From the NCBI GenBank assembly GCA_018883485.1, contig VEQB01000012.1, forward strand, positions 1-17,217: a stretch of 17,217 bases of DNA. The letters run 5' to 3'. The first letter of the stretch is position 1; each line of letters begins with the position of its first letter. The position numbers and the translations under genes are program-made. Shown here one piece after another: positions 1-6,516 of the stretch. This stretch comes from Bacteroidota bacterium (GTDB lineage: Bacteria > Bacteroidota > Bacteroidia > UKL13-3). The notes beneath the pieces were generated by a model, which had not been told where the DNA came from, did no database searches, and worked only from the letters and a program-made list of their open reading frames with translations.

Positions 1-39
1 CAATTACAACATAAAATGCAAAGACTTTTTTCCTTAGAT

Positions 40-47
40 TAGATTTG
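40..47 (+). promoter_or_regulatory. Candidate -7 promoter box (TAGATTTG)
   Basis: The octamer TAGATTTG matches the Bacteroidota -7 consensus TAnnTTTG. It lies upstream of the membrane-protein/THEP1-MobA pair and would start transcription near position 54. I see no convincing TTG-type -33 element at the usual spacing, only a T-run at 26-31, so the call rests on the -7 box and its position. Confidence 0.4.
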
Positions 48-95
48 AGTGGTTAAATTAAACAAAAATTTAAAAAACAACCTATTTCACAATAA

Positions 96-179
96 ATAAA
101 CCTTATTGCACTTCTGGTCTTTTGCGAAAGTGGATTAGGTGGATTATTGCACGCTATCTGACTTTCCTTTCCAGGCTTT
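96..179 (+). other. Apparent lost N-terminal coding extension of the membrane protein
   Basis: In the frame of the following gene, codons from 96 read as INLIALLVFCESGLGGLLHA-I, then a TGA stop at 159-161, then LSFPGF running straight into the annotated start. The translated stretch is hydrophobic and glycine-rich and looks like a first membrane helix continuous with the downstream protein. There is no ATG in frame; ATA at 96 stands where an ATG would fit, immediately after an in-frame TAA at 93-95. TGA is a real stop in this genome, since it terminates the genes ending at 8473 and 11531. The segment therefore looks like coding sequence separated from its gene by a nonsense change and a lost start, or by sequencing error. 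Confidence 0.45.
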
Positions 180-1058
180 GTGGTTGGAGGGCTTGCTTGT
201 ATTATTCTGCTGTTATTGGCATTTGTGGTAAAGCACAAACCGTACCAAATTATTGAAGCTACCTTGGTGGTAATGGCAATTAAATTTGCTGTGAGTCCGC
301 ACGCCCCCCTACCCGCTTACATAGCCGTTGGTTTTCAGGGACTACTGGCCTTTTTATTATTAGGATTAATAGGACGAAATTGGCTAACCTGCGTGTTATT
401 TGCCTCCTTGGCCATGCTAGAATCTGCCCTACAAAAATTTTTACTAGCCACCCTATTGTATGGCAAATCTCTGTGGCAAGCTATAGACGCTATGGCATTG
501 GGCATTGCAAAAGAGTTTAATTTACCTCAAGATTTTTCTGCCAGCTTTTGGTTAATTAGCATTTACAGTGGCATCTACTTTTTTTGGGGAATCTTTTTAG
601 GGTCAAAAGGATATTTTCTACCTCAATACTTAGAAGAAATTTATAGTAAGCTCCCAAAAATAATGGAAGCAGATACAGCATGGGTTCAACCCGAAAAAAA
701 GAAAAAGAAATTACCCAAATACCTTGGTTTGGCCATAATGCTTGCTTTTATTACCTTTAGTTTTTGGCTAACTGAAGGAAGTTTTGGAAAAGGAGTTTAC
801 GTGCTACTAAGAACCATTAGTATACTCTTGGCATTGTATTTTTTAGTAATTCCTATCTTAACTTTCTTATTACACAAATTACTTTCTAAGGCAAAAGAAG
901 GCAACCTTTTTAAAGCCGTGAGTTTACAAATGCAAGCCACCGCTATACAAAGCAAAGCTGCATGGAAATATGCAGGTCGGCAAAAAAAAGGACTATTAAA
1001 AATTTGGTTTTACATGGAAGTAATGCTTGCGCTAAATTTATATGGAGAGGCTAGCTAA
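180..1058 (+). CDS. Polytopic membrane protein, possible ECF-transporter-like, N-terminally truncated?
   Basis: The frame encodes 292 residues from a GTG. I see hydrophobic segments near residues 5-18, 46-66, 70-92, 123-141, 179-196 and 206-232, with a lysine-rich cytosolic-type loop (KKKKK near 173-177) between the two halves. The C-terminus (about 240-290) is basic and amphipathic. The first half, with a proline-rich PHAPLPAYIAVGFQG segment, is reminiscent of S components of energy-coupling-factor transporters, and the second half could be a T-like module; this is inference from appearance only. It overlaps the downstream THEP1-MobA gene by 17 bp, so the two are almost certainly co-translated, and a link to molybdenum cofactor or its precursors is plausible. 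The start is uncertain: GTG at 180 has no obvious ribosome site, and a similar reading continues upstream through a TGA stop. Confidence 0.7.
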   Translation: MVGGLACIILLLLAFVVKHKPYQIIEATLVVMAIKFAVSPHAPLPAYIAVGFQGLLAFLLLGLIGRNWLTCVLFASLAMLESALQKFLLATLLYGKSLWQAIDAMALGIAKEFNLPQDFSASFWLISIYSGIYFFWGIFLGSKGYFLPQYLEEIYSKLPKIMEADTAWVQPEKKKKKLPKYLGLAIMLAFITFSFWLTEGSFGKGVYVLLRTISILLALYFLVIPILTFLLHKLLSKAKEGNLFKAVSLQMQATAIQSKAAWKYAGRQKKGLLKIWFYMEVMLALNLYGEAS

Positions 1059-2121
1059 ATTAACCATACTAAGCGATGCCGTTAGAAGTGGAAAAACTAC
1101 TTCTATATGGCATTGGTTACAACATAGGCCAAAGGCATTTGCCATACTTATGCCCGACTTAGCACAAAAGAGAAAACTATACATTTCTAGTTTACATACC
1201 ATTATACCCTTGGAGGTGTATGCGCCAGATTATGCAGAAGAAAACTTACAACATATTGGCAGATTTAGCTTTTTAACAGCAAGTTTTGAGTTGGCTCAAA
1301 CCGAATTAAAAAAAGCATTTGCCAAGGAATATGATGAAATAATTATAGATGAAATTGGCAAGCTAGAATATAAACAACAACAAGGCTTTGAACCCATGTT
1401 AAACCATTGTTTAAAGCAATGGCAACTTGAATCCAAACAAGAAATATATTTAGTAATTAGAGACTATTTACTGAAAGAAGCTTGCGAAGTTTATGGCATT
1501 ACAAATCAAAGAACAGCTAGTGCAAAATCATTGCTTTCGCAAACAACAAAAAAACTAGAAAAACCTATTACAAACCTTACCGCGCTTATACTTTGCGGAG
1601 GAGAAAGCAGCAGAATGGGAAGGCCAAAAGCATTGATAGATTACCATGGCTTACCACAATATTTATGGATAAATAAAATGCTAACACCTTTGGTAAGTGA
1701 AGTAGTTATTTCGTGCAAAATTGGCCAAAGCAATTGGTTTGACCCAAGTTTAAAACAAATGCATGATGCCGAAGAATTTTTAGATGCGGGTCCGTTAGGT
1801 GCTATACTAAGTTTTTTAAAATTAGGCACAGAAAACGCAATTTTAGTTTTAGGTTGTGATTATGCTTTACTCCAGCAAGAGCACATTAAACAATTAACAG
1901 AGGCCTGTTTGAACCTACAATGCAGTGTAGCGCTGAGTGGCTGTATTAGCAAGCCTTTAGAGCCCTTGCTATCTTGTTTGCATCCAAAAGATTTTACAGC
2001 TATTGCAACAAGTTACCAAAATGGAGAACGCTCCTTGCAGCGCATATTAACTTCTTTACAAGTACTTAAAATAGTGGTAGAAGATGAGGCCAGTTTAAAG
2101 AGTTTTGATGAAGCTATTTAA
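1042..2121 (+). CDS. mobA: THEP1-like NTPase / MobA molybdenum cofactor guanylyltransferase fusion
   Basis: A 359-residue two-domain cytosolic protein. Residues 1 to about 170 resemble THEP1-type nucleoside triphosphatases: a P-loop SDAVRSGKTT at 11-20 and a Walker B-like IIIDEIGKLE at 100-109. The first glycine of the usual GxxxxGKT is aspartate here. Residues about 178-359 are a MobA-type nucleotidyltransferase, with LCGGESSRMGRPKAL at 184-198, GPLGAI at 250-255, GCDYALL at 271-277 and a late GERSLQ motif. MobA transfers GMP from GTP to molybdopterin to make the guanine dinucleotide cofactor used by DMSO-reductase-family enzymes such as the FdhF/YdeP-type protein at 12682-15006. In other bacteria MobA works with the P-loop GTPase MobB; the fused NTPase may fill a comparable role here (inference). 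The start ATG lies inside the preceding membrane-protein gene. Confidence 0.88.
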   Translation: MERLAKLTILSDAVRSGKTTSIWHWLQHRPKAFAILMPDLAQKRKLYISSLHTIIPLEVYAPDYAEENLQHIGRFSFLTASFELAQTELKKAFAKEYDEIIIDEIGKLEYKQQQGFEPMLNHCLKQWQLESKQEIYLVIRDYLLKEACEVYGITNQRTASAKSLLSQTTKKLEKPITNLTALILCGGESSRMGRPKALIDYHGLPQYLWINKMLTPLVSEVVISCKIGQSNWFDPSLKQMHDAEEFLDAGPLGAILSFLKLGTENAILVLGCDYALLQQEHIKQLTEACLNLQCSVALSGCISKPLEPLLSCLHPKDFTAIATSYQNGERSLQRILTSLQVLKIVVEDEASLKSFDEAI

Positions 2122-2137
2122 AGCGCAAAAAAGTTCA

Positions 2138-3523
2138 TTATCTAACCACTAACTTTTTAACCTTTAAACCTTGTTCTTGCTGCATTAATAAAAAGTAAAC
2201 ACCAACATCGGGTAATTGTAGCTCGTAAGCTTCATTGGGTTCAAGCACTAAAGATTGCAAAACTTTTCCATTTACAGCACTTAAATTTAGTACTGTTTTT
2301 TGTTTTACTTTTAACAAAACCTTTTCATTGATACTTACTGGATTTGGATACACCGATACTGGCATATCTGGCTCTAGCTGCACTATTCCAGCTGGAATTT
2401 CTTTGGTAGAAAAAGTATCTACAACACCAAAGCTTCCACAGGTATTTGCAGCGGTAATTGCTTTAACGCGCCAAGCATATTCCCAAGTGCCAAAGAGTTT
2501 AACTACCGCAGTGGTATCAAATACCAAGGCATCATAATTTAAGAAATTCCAATCGCCAAAGCGTGCAATTTGCACATGGTAGGCAAAAGCCCCAGGCACA
2601 GCTTCCCATTCTAAGAGCACGCCTTCAGGATTTTGATTCTGAGAACCGTTTAACGGAAAACGTTTTTTAGGTTCGGGCAAAACTCTTGTATCAGCCGTTG
2701 CCTTACTTATATTTCTGCTATTAAGATTGGCATTCATGGCAGCCATTTGTTCTTGGCTAAATCTAGATTGGCAATTATCTGAAGAGTAGCTCATGTAAAT
2801 GGAACTATCTGGTTTAAAAAAAGCACCTGTTGGGTCTTTCAAATTCCAAGCTAAAGGACAACCCCAGCGTATACTCACGTAATCTGCTTTGGTATCGCAA
2901 AAACCATCGCCAGCAGTTCTACAATTGCTGCCATCTAAACGCTCTACATCAAAAGGCTCATTATTATTTTCCCAACCAGAAAAAGTATGTGGCAAACTAA
3001 AAAAATGCCCTAACTCATGTGTTAAGGTGGTAGCATTTGGTCCTTGGCAACTATTTAACACAAAAACTACGTCGACACCCGGAAAATACACACCACACCA
3101 TTGATTGCCTGCACCATGAAAAAAAACATTTACCGCCCTAGGATCTTTGTAATCTTCTGACCTAAACCAAATGGCATCGCTATTGCCCACGTAAAGATCA
3201 TTATCATTTATATAATCTATATCGCCTGCTAAATAAAAATGCATGCCAGCAGGCTCAAAATCTGCATTTAAATCGCACATGGCGCGCATAAGAGAACTTA
3301 CATTGTAATAGCCTTTGCCCTCGTTATTGCCAACAATATGCACTTTAACAGGCACATAAACTGGGTTTACATTTGCAGCAGGTAAGCCGTTTTGATCCAA
3401 TTGTTGCTGAAAACTACGTAGCCATTGCAAATTTTCTGGTGATAATACCGTTGGACAATGCGTATTTTGCGCCTGCAACTCTAGGGCTAACAAGCTAAAA
3501 AACAAGAGAATAAATTTCTTCAT
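2138..3523 (-). CDS. Secreted M43-type zinc metalloprotease with T9SS sorting domain
   Basis: A 461-residue exported protein. It has a signal peptide (KKFILLFFSLLALELQA, cleavage near 18) and a pappalysin/cytophagalysin-like catalytic domain. The zinc motif HELGHFFSLPH lies at 169-179 (H169, E170, H173, H179) and the Met-turn YMSY around M244. Several cysteines between 159 and 251 probably form the family's disulfides. Residues about 290-380 look like a fibronectin-III-like module. The last 75 residues form a type IX secretion sorting domain (VSVYPNPV, then alternating strands ending KLVVR), so the protease should be exported and surface-attached or released. It converges with the mobA fusion (16 bp between stops) and diverges from the hydroxybutyryl-CoA dehydrogenase gene. 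A TATGTTTG box lies just upstream of its ATG. The exact substrate is unknown. Confidence 0.88.
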   Translation of the reverse strand: MKKFILLFFSLLALELQAQNTHCPTVLSPENLQWLRSFQQQLDQNGLPAANVNPVYVPVKVHIVGNNEGKGYYNVSSLMRAMCDLNADFEPAGMHFYLAGDIDYINDNDLYVGNSDAIWFRSEDYKDPRAVNVFFHGAGNQWCGVYFPGVDVVFVLNSCQGPNATTLTHELGHFFSLPHTFSGWENNNEPFDVERLDGSNCRTAGDGFCDTKADYVSIRWGCPLAWNLKDPTGAFFKPDSSIYMSYSSDNCQSRFSQEQMAAMNANLNSRNISKATADTRVLPEPKKRFPLNGSQNQNPEGVLLEWEAVPGAFAYHVQIARFGDWNFLNYDALVFDTTAVVKLFGTWEYAWRVKAITAANTCGSFGVVDTFSTKEIPAGIVQLEPDMPVSVYPNPVSINEKVLLKVKQKTVLNLSAVNGKVLQSLVLEPNEAYELQLPDVGVYFLLMQQEQGLKVKKLVVR

Positions 3524-3534
3524 AAGTTAATATT

Positions 3535-3542
3535 CAAACATA
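3535..3542 (-). promoter_or_regulatory. Candidate -7 promoter box (TATGTTTG) for the metalloprotease
   Basis: Read on the minus strand, the octamer TATGTTTG fits TAnnTTTG and sits 11 bp before the metalloprotease ATG. That would give a very short 5' leader of about 5 nt. No clear -33 element is visible. Confidence 0.35.
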
Positions 3543-3599
3543 AGACAAAGTTTTGATGTTTTTGGTTGAAGAAAGGCTTTTTTATCTAACATCCTTTTA

Positions 3600-3607
3600 T
3601 AGATTTG
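3600..3607 (+). promoter_or_regulatory. Candidate -7 promoter box (TAGATTTG) for hydroxybutyryl-CoA dehydrogenase
   Basis: TAGATTTG, identical to the boxes at 40-47 and 7709-7716, lies 18 bp before the ATG at 3626, implying a start of transcription near 3613-3615 and a short leader. The 102-bp divergent gap thus holds opposed -7 boxes for both flanking genes. No clear -33 element was found. Confidence 0.5.
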
Positions 3608-3625
3608 CGCAGCAATTTTTAAGAC

Positions 3626-4513
3626 ATGAAGAACATAACAGTAATAGGATCGGGCACCATGGGAAATGGCATTGCCCACGTATTTGCACAACACAATTAT
3701 AAGGTTAACCTTATAGATGTAAATGAAGCACAATTGAAAAAAGCGATTGAAACCATAGGAAAAAACCTAGATCGCATGGTAAGCAAAGGAAGTATTAGCG
3801 AAGAAACCAAAGCAGCAACCTTGGCTAATATTACTACTTTTACCAGTTTAAAGGAAGCCAGTGCAAGTGCAGATTTAATAGTTGAAGCGGCAAGTGAAAA
3901 CATTAATATTAAGTTAGATATTTTTAAACAAATTGATGAGTACGCGCCTGCACATTGCATACTAGCTTCTAATACTTCATCTATTTCTATTACAAAGATT
4001 GCAAGCGTTACAAAGCGCCCAGAAAAAGTAATAGGTATGCATTTTATGAATCCAGTTCCAGTAATGAAATTGGTAGAAGTAATTAATGGCTATAAAACTT
4101 CAAAAGAAGTTAGTTTAGCGGTGGTTAATTTATCTAAAGCAATAGGCAAAATACCTGCAGAAGCTAATGATTATGCTGGCTTTATTGCCAATCGTATTTT
4201 GATGCCAATGATTAATGAAGCTATCATTTGTTTGCAAAGTGGTGTGGGAACTGTAGAATCTATAGATACAGTTATGAAACTGGGTATGGCGCATCCAATG
4301 GGACCATTACAATTAGCAGATTTTATTGGCTTAGATGTTTGTTTAGCCATTATGAATGTATTGTATGAAGGCTTAGGTGACACTAAATATGCCCCAAGTC
4401 CGCTATTGGTAAATATGGTTACTGCTGGCATTTTAGGAGCAAAATCTGGCGAAGGATTTTATGTATACACACCAGGCTCAAAAGAGTTGGTAGTATCGCC
4501 GAGGTTTAGTTAG
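3626..4513 (+). CDS. hbd: 3-hydroxybutyryl-CoA dehydrogenase
   Basis: A 295-residue soluble NAD(P)-dependent enzyme of the usual family length (about 280-295) that interconverts acetoacetyl-CoA and 3-hydroxybutyryl-CoA. The N-terminal Rossmann fold shows GSGTMG at 8-13 and an acidic residue at the end of the second strand (D31). The catalytic region has SNTSS at 115-119, HFMNP with H139, E151, and N189 in FIANR. The C-terminal domain carries GPLQLADFIGLD and ends with KSGEGFYVY. It fits fatty-acid or phenylacetate-type beta-oxidation, or short-chain acyl-CoA synthesis together with the thiolase at 6517-7695, which is in a different transcription unit. The ATG follows a TAGATTTG promoter-like box by 18 bp. 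A 7-bp tandem repeat begins inside the last codons and runs past the TAG stop. Confidence 0.93.
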   Translation: MKNITVIGSGTMGNGIAHVFAQHNYKVNLIDVNEAQLKKAIETIGKNLDRMVSKGSISEETKAATLANITTFTSLKEASASADLIVEAASENINIKLDIFKQIDEYAPAHCILASNTSSISITKIASVTKRPEKVIGMHFMNPVPVMKLVEVINGYKTSKEVSLAVVNLSKAIGKIPAEANDYAGFIANRILMPMINEAIICLQSGVGTVESIDTVMKLGMAHPMGPLQLADFIGLDVCLAIMNVLYEGLGDTKYAPSPLLVNMVTAGILGAKSGEGFYVYTPGSKELVVSPRFS

Positions 4514-4577
4514 TAGTTAGCGGTTGGCTTTTAGCGGTTAGCTTTTAGCTTTTAGCTTTTAGCTTTTAGCTTTTAGC
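4508..4577. repeat. Tandem heptamer repeat (TTTTAGC)n
   Basis: Ten consecutive 7-bp units: AGTTAGT, AGTTAGC, GGTTGGC, TTTTAGC, GGTTAGC, then five exact TTTTAGC copies in a row. The array starts within the final codons of the hydroxybutyryl-CoA dehydrogenase gene and ends 78 bp before the Sua5 gene. It becomes more uniform from left to right, as expected from slippage expansion of a degenerate ancestor. It is not self-complementary and does not look like a terminator. No function can be read from it. Confidence 0.9.
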
Positions 4578-4655
4578 CATTTTGATTAATATTTTTCAAA
4601 CCAAAAGATATTGCAAGATTCAAGTTTAAAAGCACTTATTTTGTAATTAACAGGT

Positions 4656-5612
4656 ATGATTATTACTGATTTTTCTTTGGCTTCAGCTATTTTAAATCAG
4701 GGCGATTTGCTGGCAATCCCTACAGAAACTGTGTATGGATTGGCAGCAAATGCCTTTGATGGAGATGCTGTGGCAAAAATTTATCAGGCTAAGAATAGAC
4801 CTCAATTTAATCCGCTTATATTACATTCAAATTCTTTAGAACGCTTTAAAACTTGGGGCATTGAGTTACCAGAAAAAGCCTTAAAATTAGCAGCAGCTTT
4901 TTCGCCTGGCCCCATCACTTTTGTAGTACCTAAAAGCAACCTAATACCAGATATTGTTACGGCAGGGCATTCTACTGTGGCTATTCGCATTCCAAATCAT
5001 TCGCTATGTTTAGCCCTTTTAGCAGAACTTGATTTCCCGGTTGCAGCTCCCAGTGCCAATAAATCTGGAAGTGTGAGTCCAACCACCGCGCAACACGTGT
5101 ACCAACAATTTGGAGAAAGTATTGGAGGGGTATTAGACGGTGGCCCTTGCCAAATAGGTTTAGAATCTACTATTGTTTCCTTTACCTCAGAAAAACCAAA
5201 ATTACTGCGCTTAGGCGGATTGTCGCTTGAATCCATAGAAAAGGTATTAGGAGAAAAACTGGATACGGCTGGGCTAATTAATAATGAAAATCCGGAAGCA
5301 CCAGGTATGCTAAGCCGACATTATGCACCAAAAACACCTTTGTATTTAGATGCCGCAGAAAATCATTTGGACCAAGTTAGCTATGAAGAAATGGCTTTTA
5401 TTGGTTTTAATAAATCCCATCCTAAGATTCCAATAACACAGCAAATTTTACTTTCTACAAAAGGTGATTATGCCGAGGCCGCACAACAATTATTTGCAGC
5501 TATAAGAAAAGCAGATGCCTTGAACCAAAAAATAATTATTGCAACATTACTACCCGAAGAAGACTTGGGCAGAGCCATTAATGATAGGTTGAGGAGGGCG
5601 GCAATAAAGTAG
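4656..5612 (+). CDS. Threonylcarbamoyl-AMP synthase, long Sua5 form
   Basis: A 318-residue enzyme that makes L-threonylcarbamoyladenylate from threonine, bicarbonate and ATP for the t6A modification at tRNA position 37. The YrdC domain (about 1-190) shows IPTETVYGL at 21-29, KxR at 46-48, APSANKSG at 131-138 and STIV at 171-174. After the linker PGMLSRHYAP (216-225) comes the Sua5-specific C-terminal domain to residue 318, so this is the long Sua5 form and not the short TsaC form. It is cytosolic and normally essential. A weak TATTTTG element at 4637-4643 is the only promoter-like sequence just upstream. Its stop codon sits inside a perfect palindrome shared with the converging gene. Confidence 0.93.
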   Translation: MIITDFSLASAILNQGDLLAIPTETVYGLAANAFDGDAVAKIYQAKNRPQFNPLILHSNSLERFKTWGIELPEKALKLAAAFSPGPITFVVPKSNLIPDIVTAGHSTVAIRIPNHSLCLALLAELDFPVAAPSANKSGSVSPTTAQHVYQQFGESIGGVLDGGPCQIGLESTIVSFTSEKPKLLRLGGLSLESIEKVLGEKLDTAGLINNENPEAPGMLSRHYAPKTPLYLDAAENHLDQVSYEEMAFIGFNKSHPKIPITQQILLSTKGDYAEAAQQLFAAIRKADALNQKIIIATLLPEEDLGRAINDRLRRAAIK

Positions 5613-5622
5613 CTACTTTATT
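5603..5622. terminator. Perfect 20-bp palindrome, candidate bidirectional terminator
   Basis: AATAAAGTAG is followed directly by its exact reverse complement. The palindrome contains the TAG stop of the Sua5 gene (5610-5612) and the TAA stop of the converging minus-strand gene (5618-5620). In RNA either strand could form a hairpin of about 8 bp with a small loop. It is AT-rich and lacks a strong GC stem or long U-tract, so termination strength is uncertain. Confidence 0.5.
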
Positions 5623-6484
5623 CAAACACTTCTAATTGTTTTGGTTGTTTTTCCCATTGGCCTTTTTTGTTCCAAATCATATAATCAAATGAGCCATCTG
5701 GGAAATAATGTTCAAAGGAATATTCATTACCTGGCTTATCTACCACTAAGTTTTCATAGATAAGATATTTTCTTTTCTCTTCATATCTAAGGGTCATGCT
5801 AGCCTTATCATTAAACTCAAAAACCATTCTATAAAAAACTGTTTTTCGCTTTAAATCAAATATAGGGGCGCCAAAGCGAGGCTTACCTTCTTTAAAGAAC
5901 ATTACATCCGCAATTTTCTTATTTGTTTTATCTCCAGAGCCATCCCAACCTAAGAGCGTATAGTAATCTCGCTTGCTGTGTGTAGACTTAATAATTTTGT
6001 AGTAGGTAGCACCGTACCATCTATCTGCACTTGTTTCGGTATACAAAAAACTAGCAAGGCTATCGCTTCTATCAATAAGCGGATAAAAGGAATTATAAAG
6101 CGGCATATCCTTGTTTAGCTTTTTAAGCATTTCTGGATTCATTTGCACCACACCAAAATACCTAAACTTTTCATCATTGGTGGCTACATTCCATGTAAAA
6201 ATGCGAAAAAGCCCGTCTGGGGAGGTGAGCCGCATCACATTTTTAAGCGAATCGAAAGGGTAATAAAAAGAGCCCTCCACACGAAGGGCTCTTGAAAATT
6301 GCATGATAAAATTCTTTCCACAAGTAACGCGCGTTTCCTCATCAAAACTTCTAACCATTTGCTCGCCTAAGCCAGCCAAGCGAAGTTCATAATCTTGTAA
6401 ATCGCTTAGATTGGTAGAATCAATTTTCTGTGCTTTAACAAAAGCGGCAGAAAAAAGTAGTAGGAATAATAACCTTAATCTCAT
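5618..6484 (-). CDS. Exported protein of unknown function
   Basis: A 288-residue protein with a clear signal peptide (RLRLLFLLLFSAAFVKA, cleavage near 18) and no later transmembrane segment, so it is probably periplasmic or outer-membrane-associated. The mature part is rich in aromatic residues, mixes charged and hydrophobic stretches, and has one cysteine (in RVTCGKNF), with phrases such as YYTLLGWDGSGDKTNKK and SPDGLFRIFTWN. I do not recognise a catalytic motif or a named family. It begins 32 bp after the thiolase stop on the same strand and is probably co-transcribed with it, although that does not imply a shared function. It converges with the Sua5 gene, with 5 bp between the stops. Confidence 0.8.
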   Translation of the reverse strand: MRLRLLFLLLFSAAFVKAQKIDSTNLSDLQDYELRLAGLGEQMVRSFDEETRVTCGKNFIMQFSRALRVEGSFYYPFDSLKNVMRLTSPDGLFRIFTWNVATNDEKFRYFGVVQMNPEMLKKLNKDMPLYNSFYPLIDRSDSLASFLYTETSADRWYGATYYKIIKSTHSKRDYYTLLGWDGSGDKTNKKIADVMFFKEGKPRFGAPIFDLKRKTVFYRMVFEFNDKASMTLRYEEKRKYLIYENLVVDKPGNEYSFEHYFPDGSFDYMIWNKKGQWEKQPKQLEVFE

Positions 6485-6516
6485 GTGCTGCTAACGATAA
6501 AGGTTACAAACTGGTA

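Noticed and set aside
159..161. TGA as selenocysteine or a reassigned codon
   Set aside because: TGA ends two other genes here in tight ATGA overlaps, and no selenocysteine insertion hairpin or selenoprotein context is evident; cysteine sits at the metal site of the oxidoreductase.
53..238. 61-residue minus-strand frame at the left edge
   Set aside because: It overlaps the likely lost N-terminus of the membrane protein, has an unconvincing composition and shows no family motif.
4508..4577. Heptamer array as a CRISPR or attachment site
   Set aside because: The units are only 7 bp, contiguous and without spacers, so it is a simple tandem repeat.
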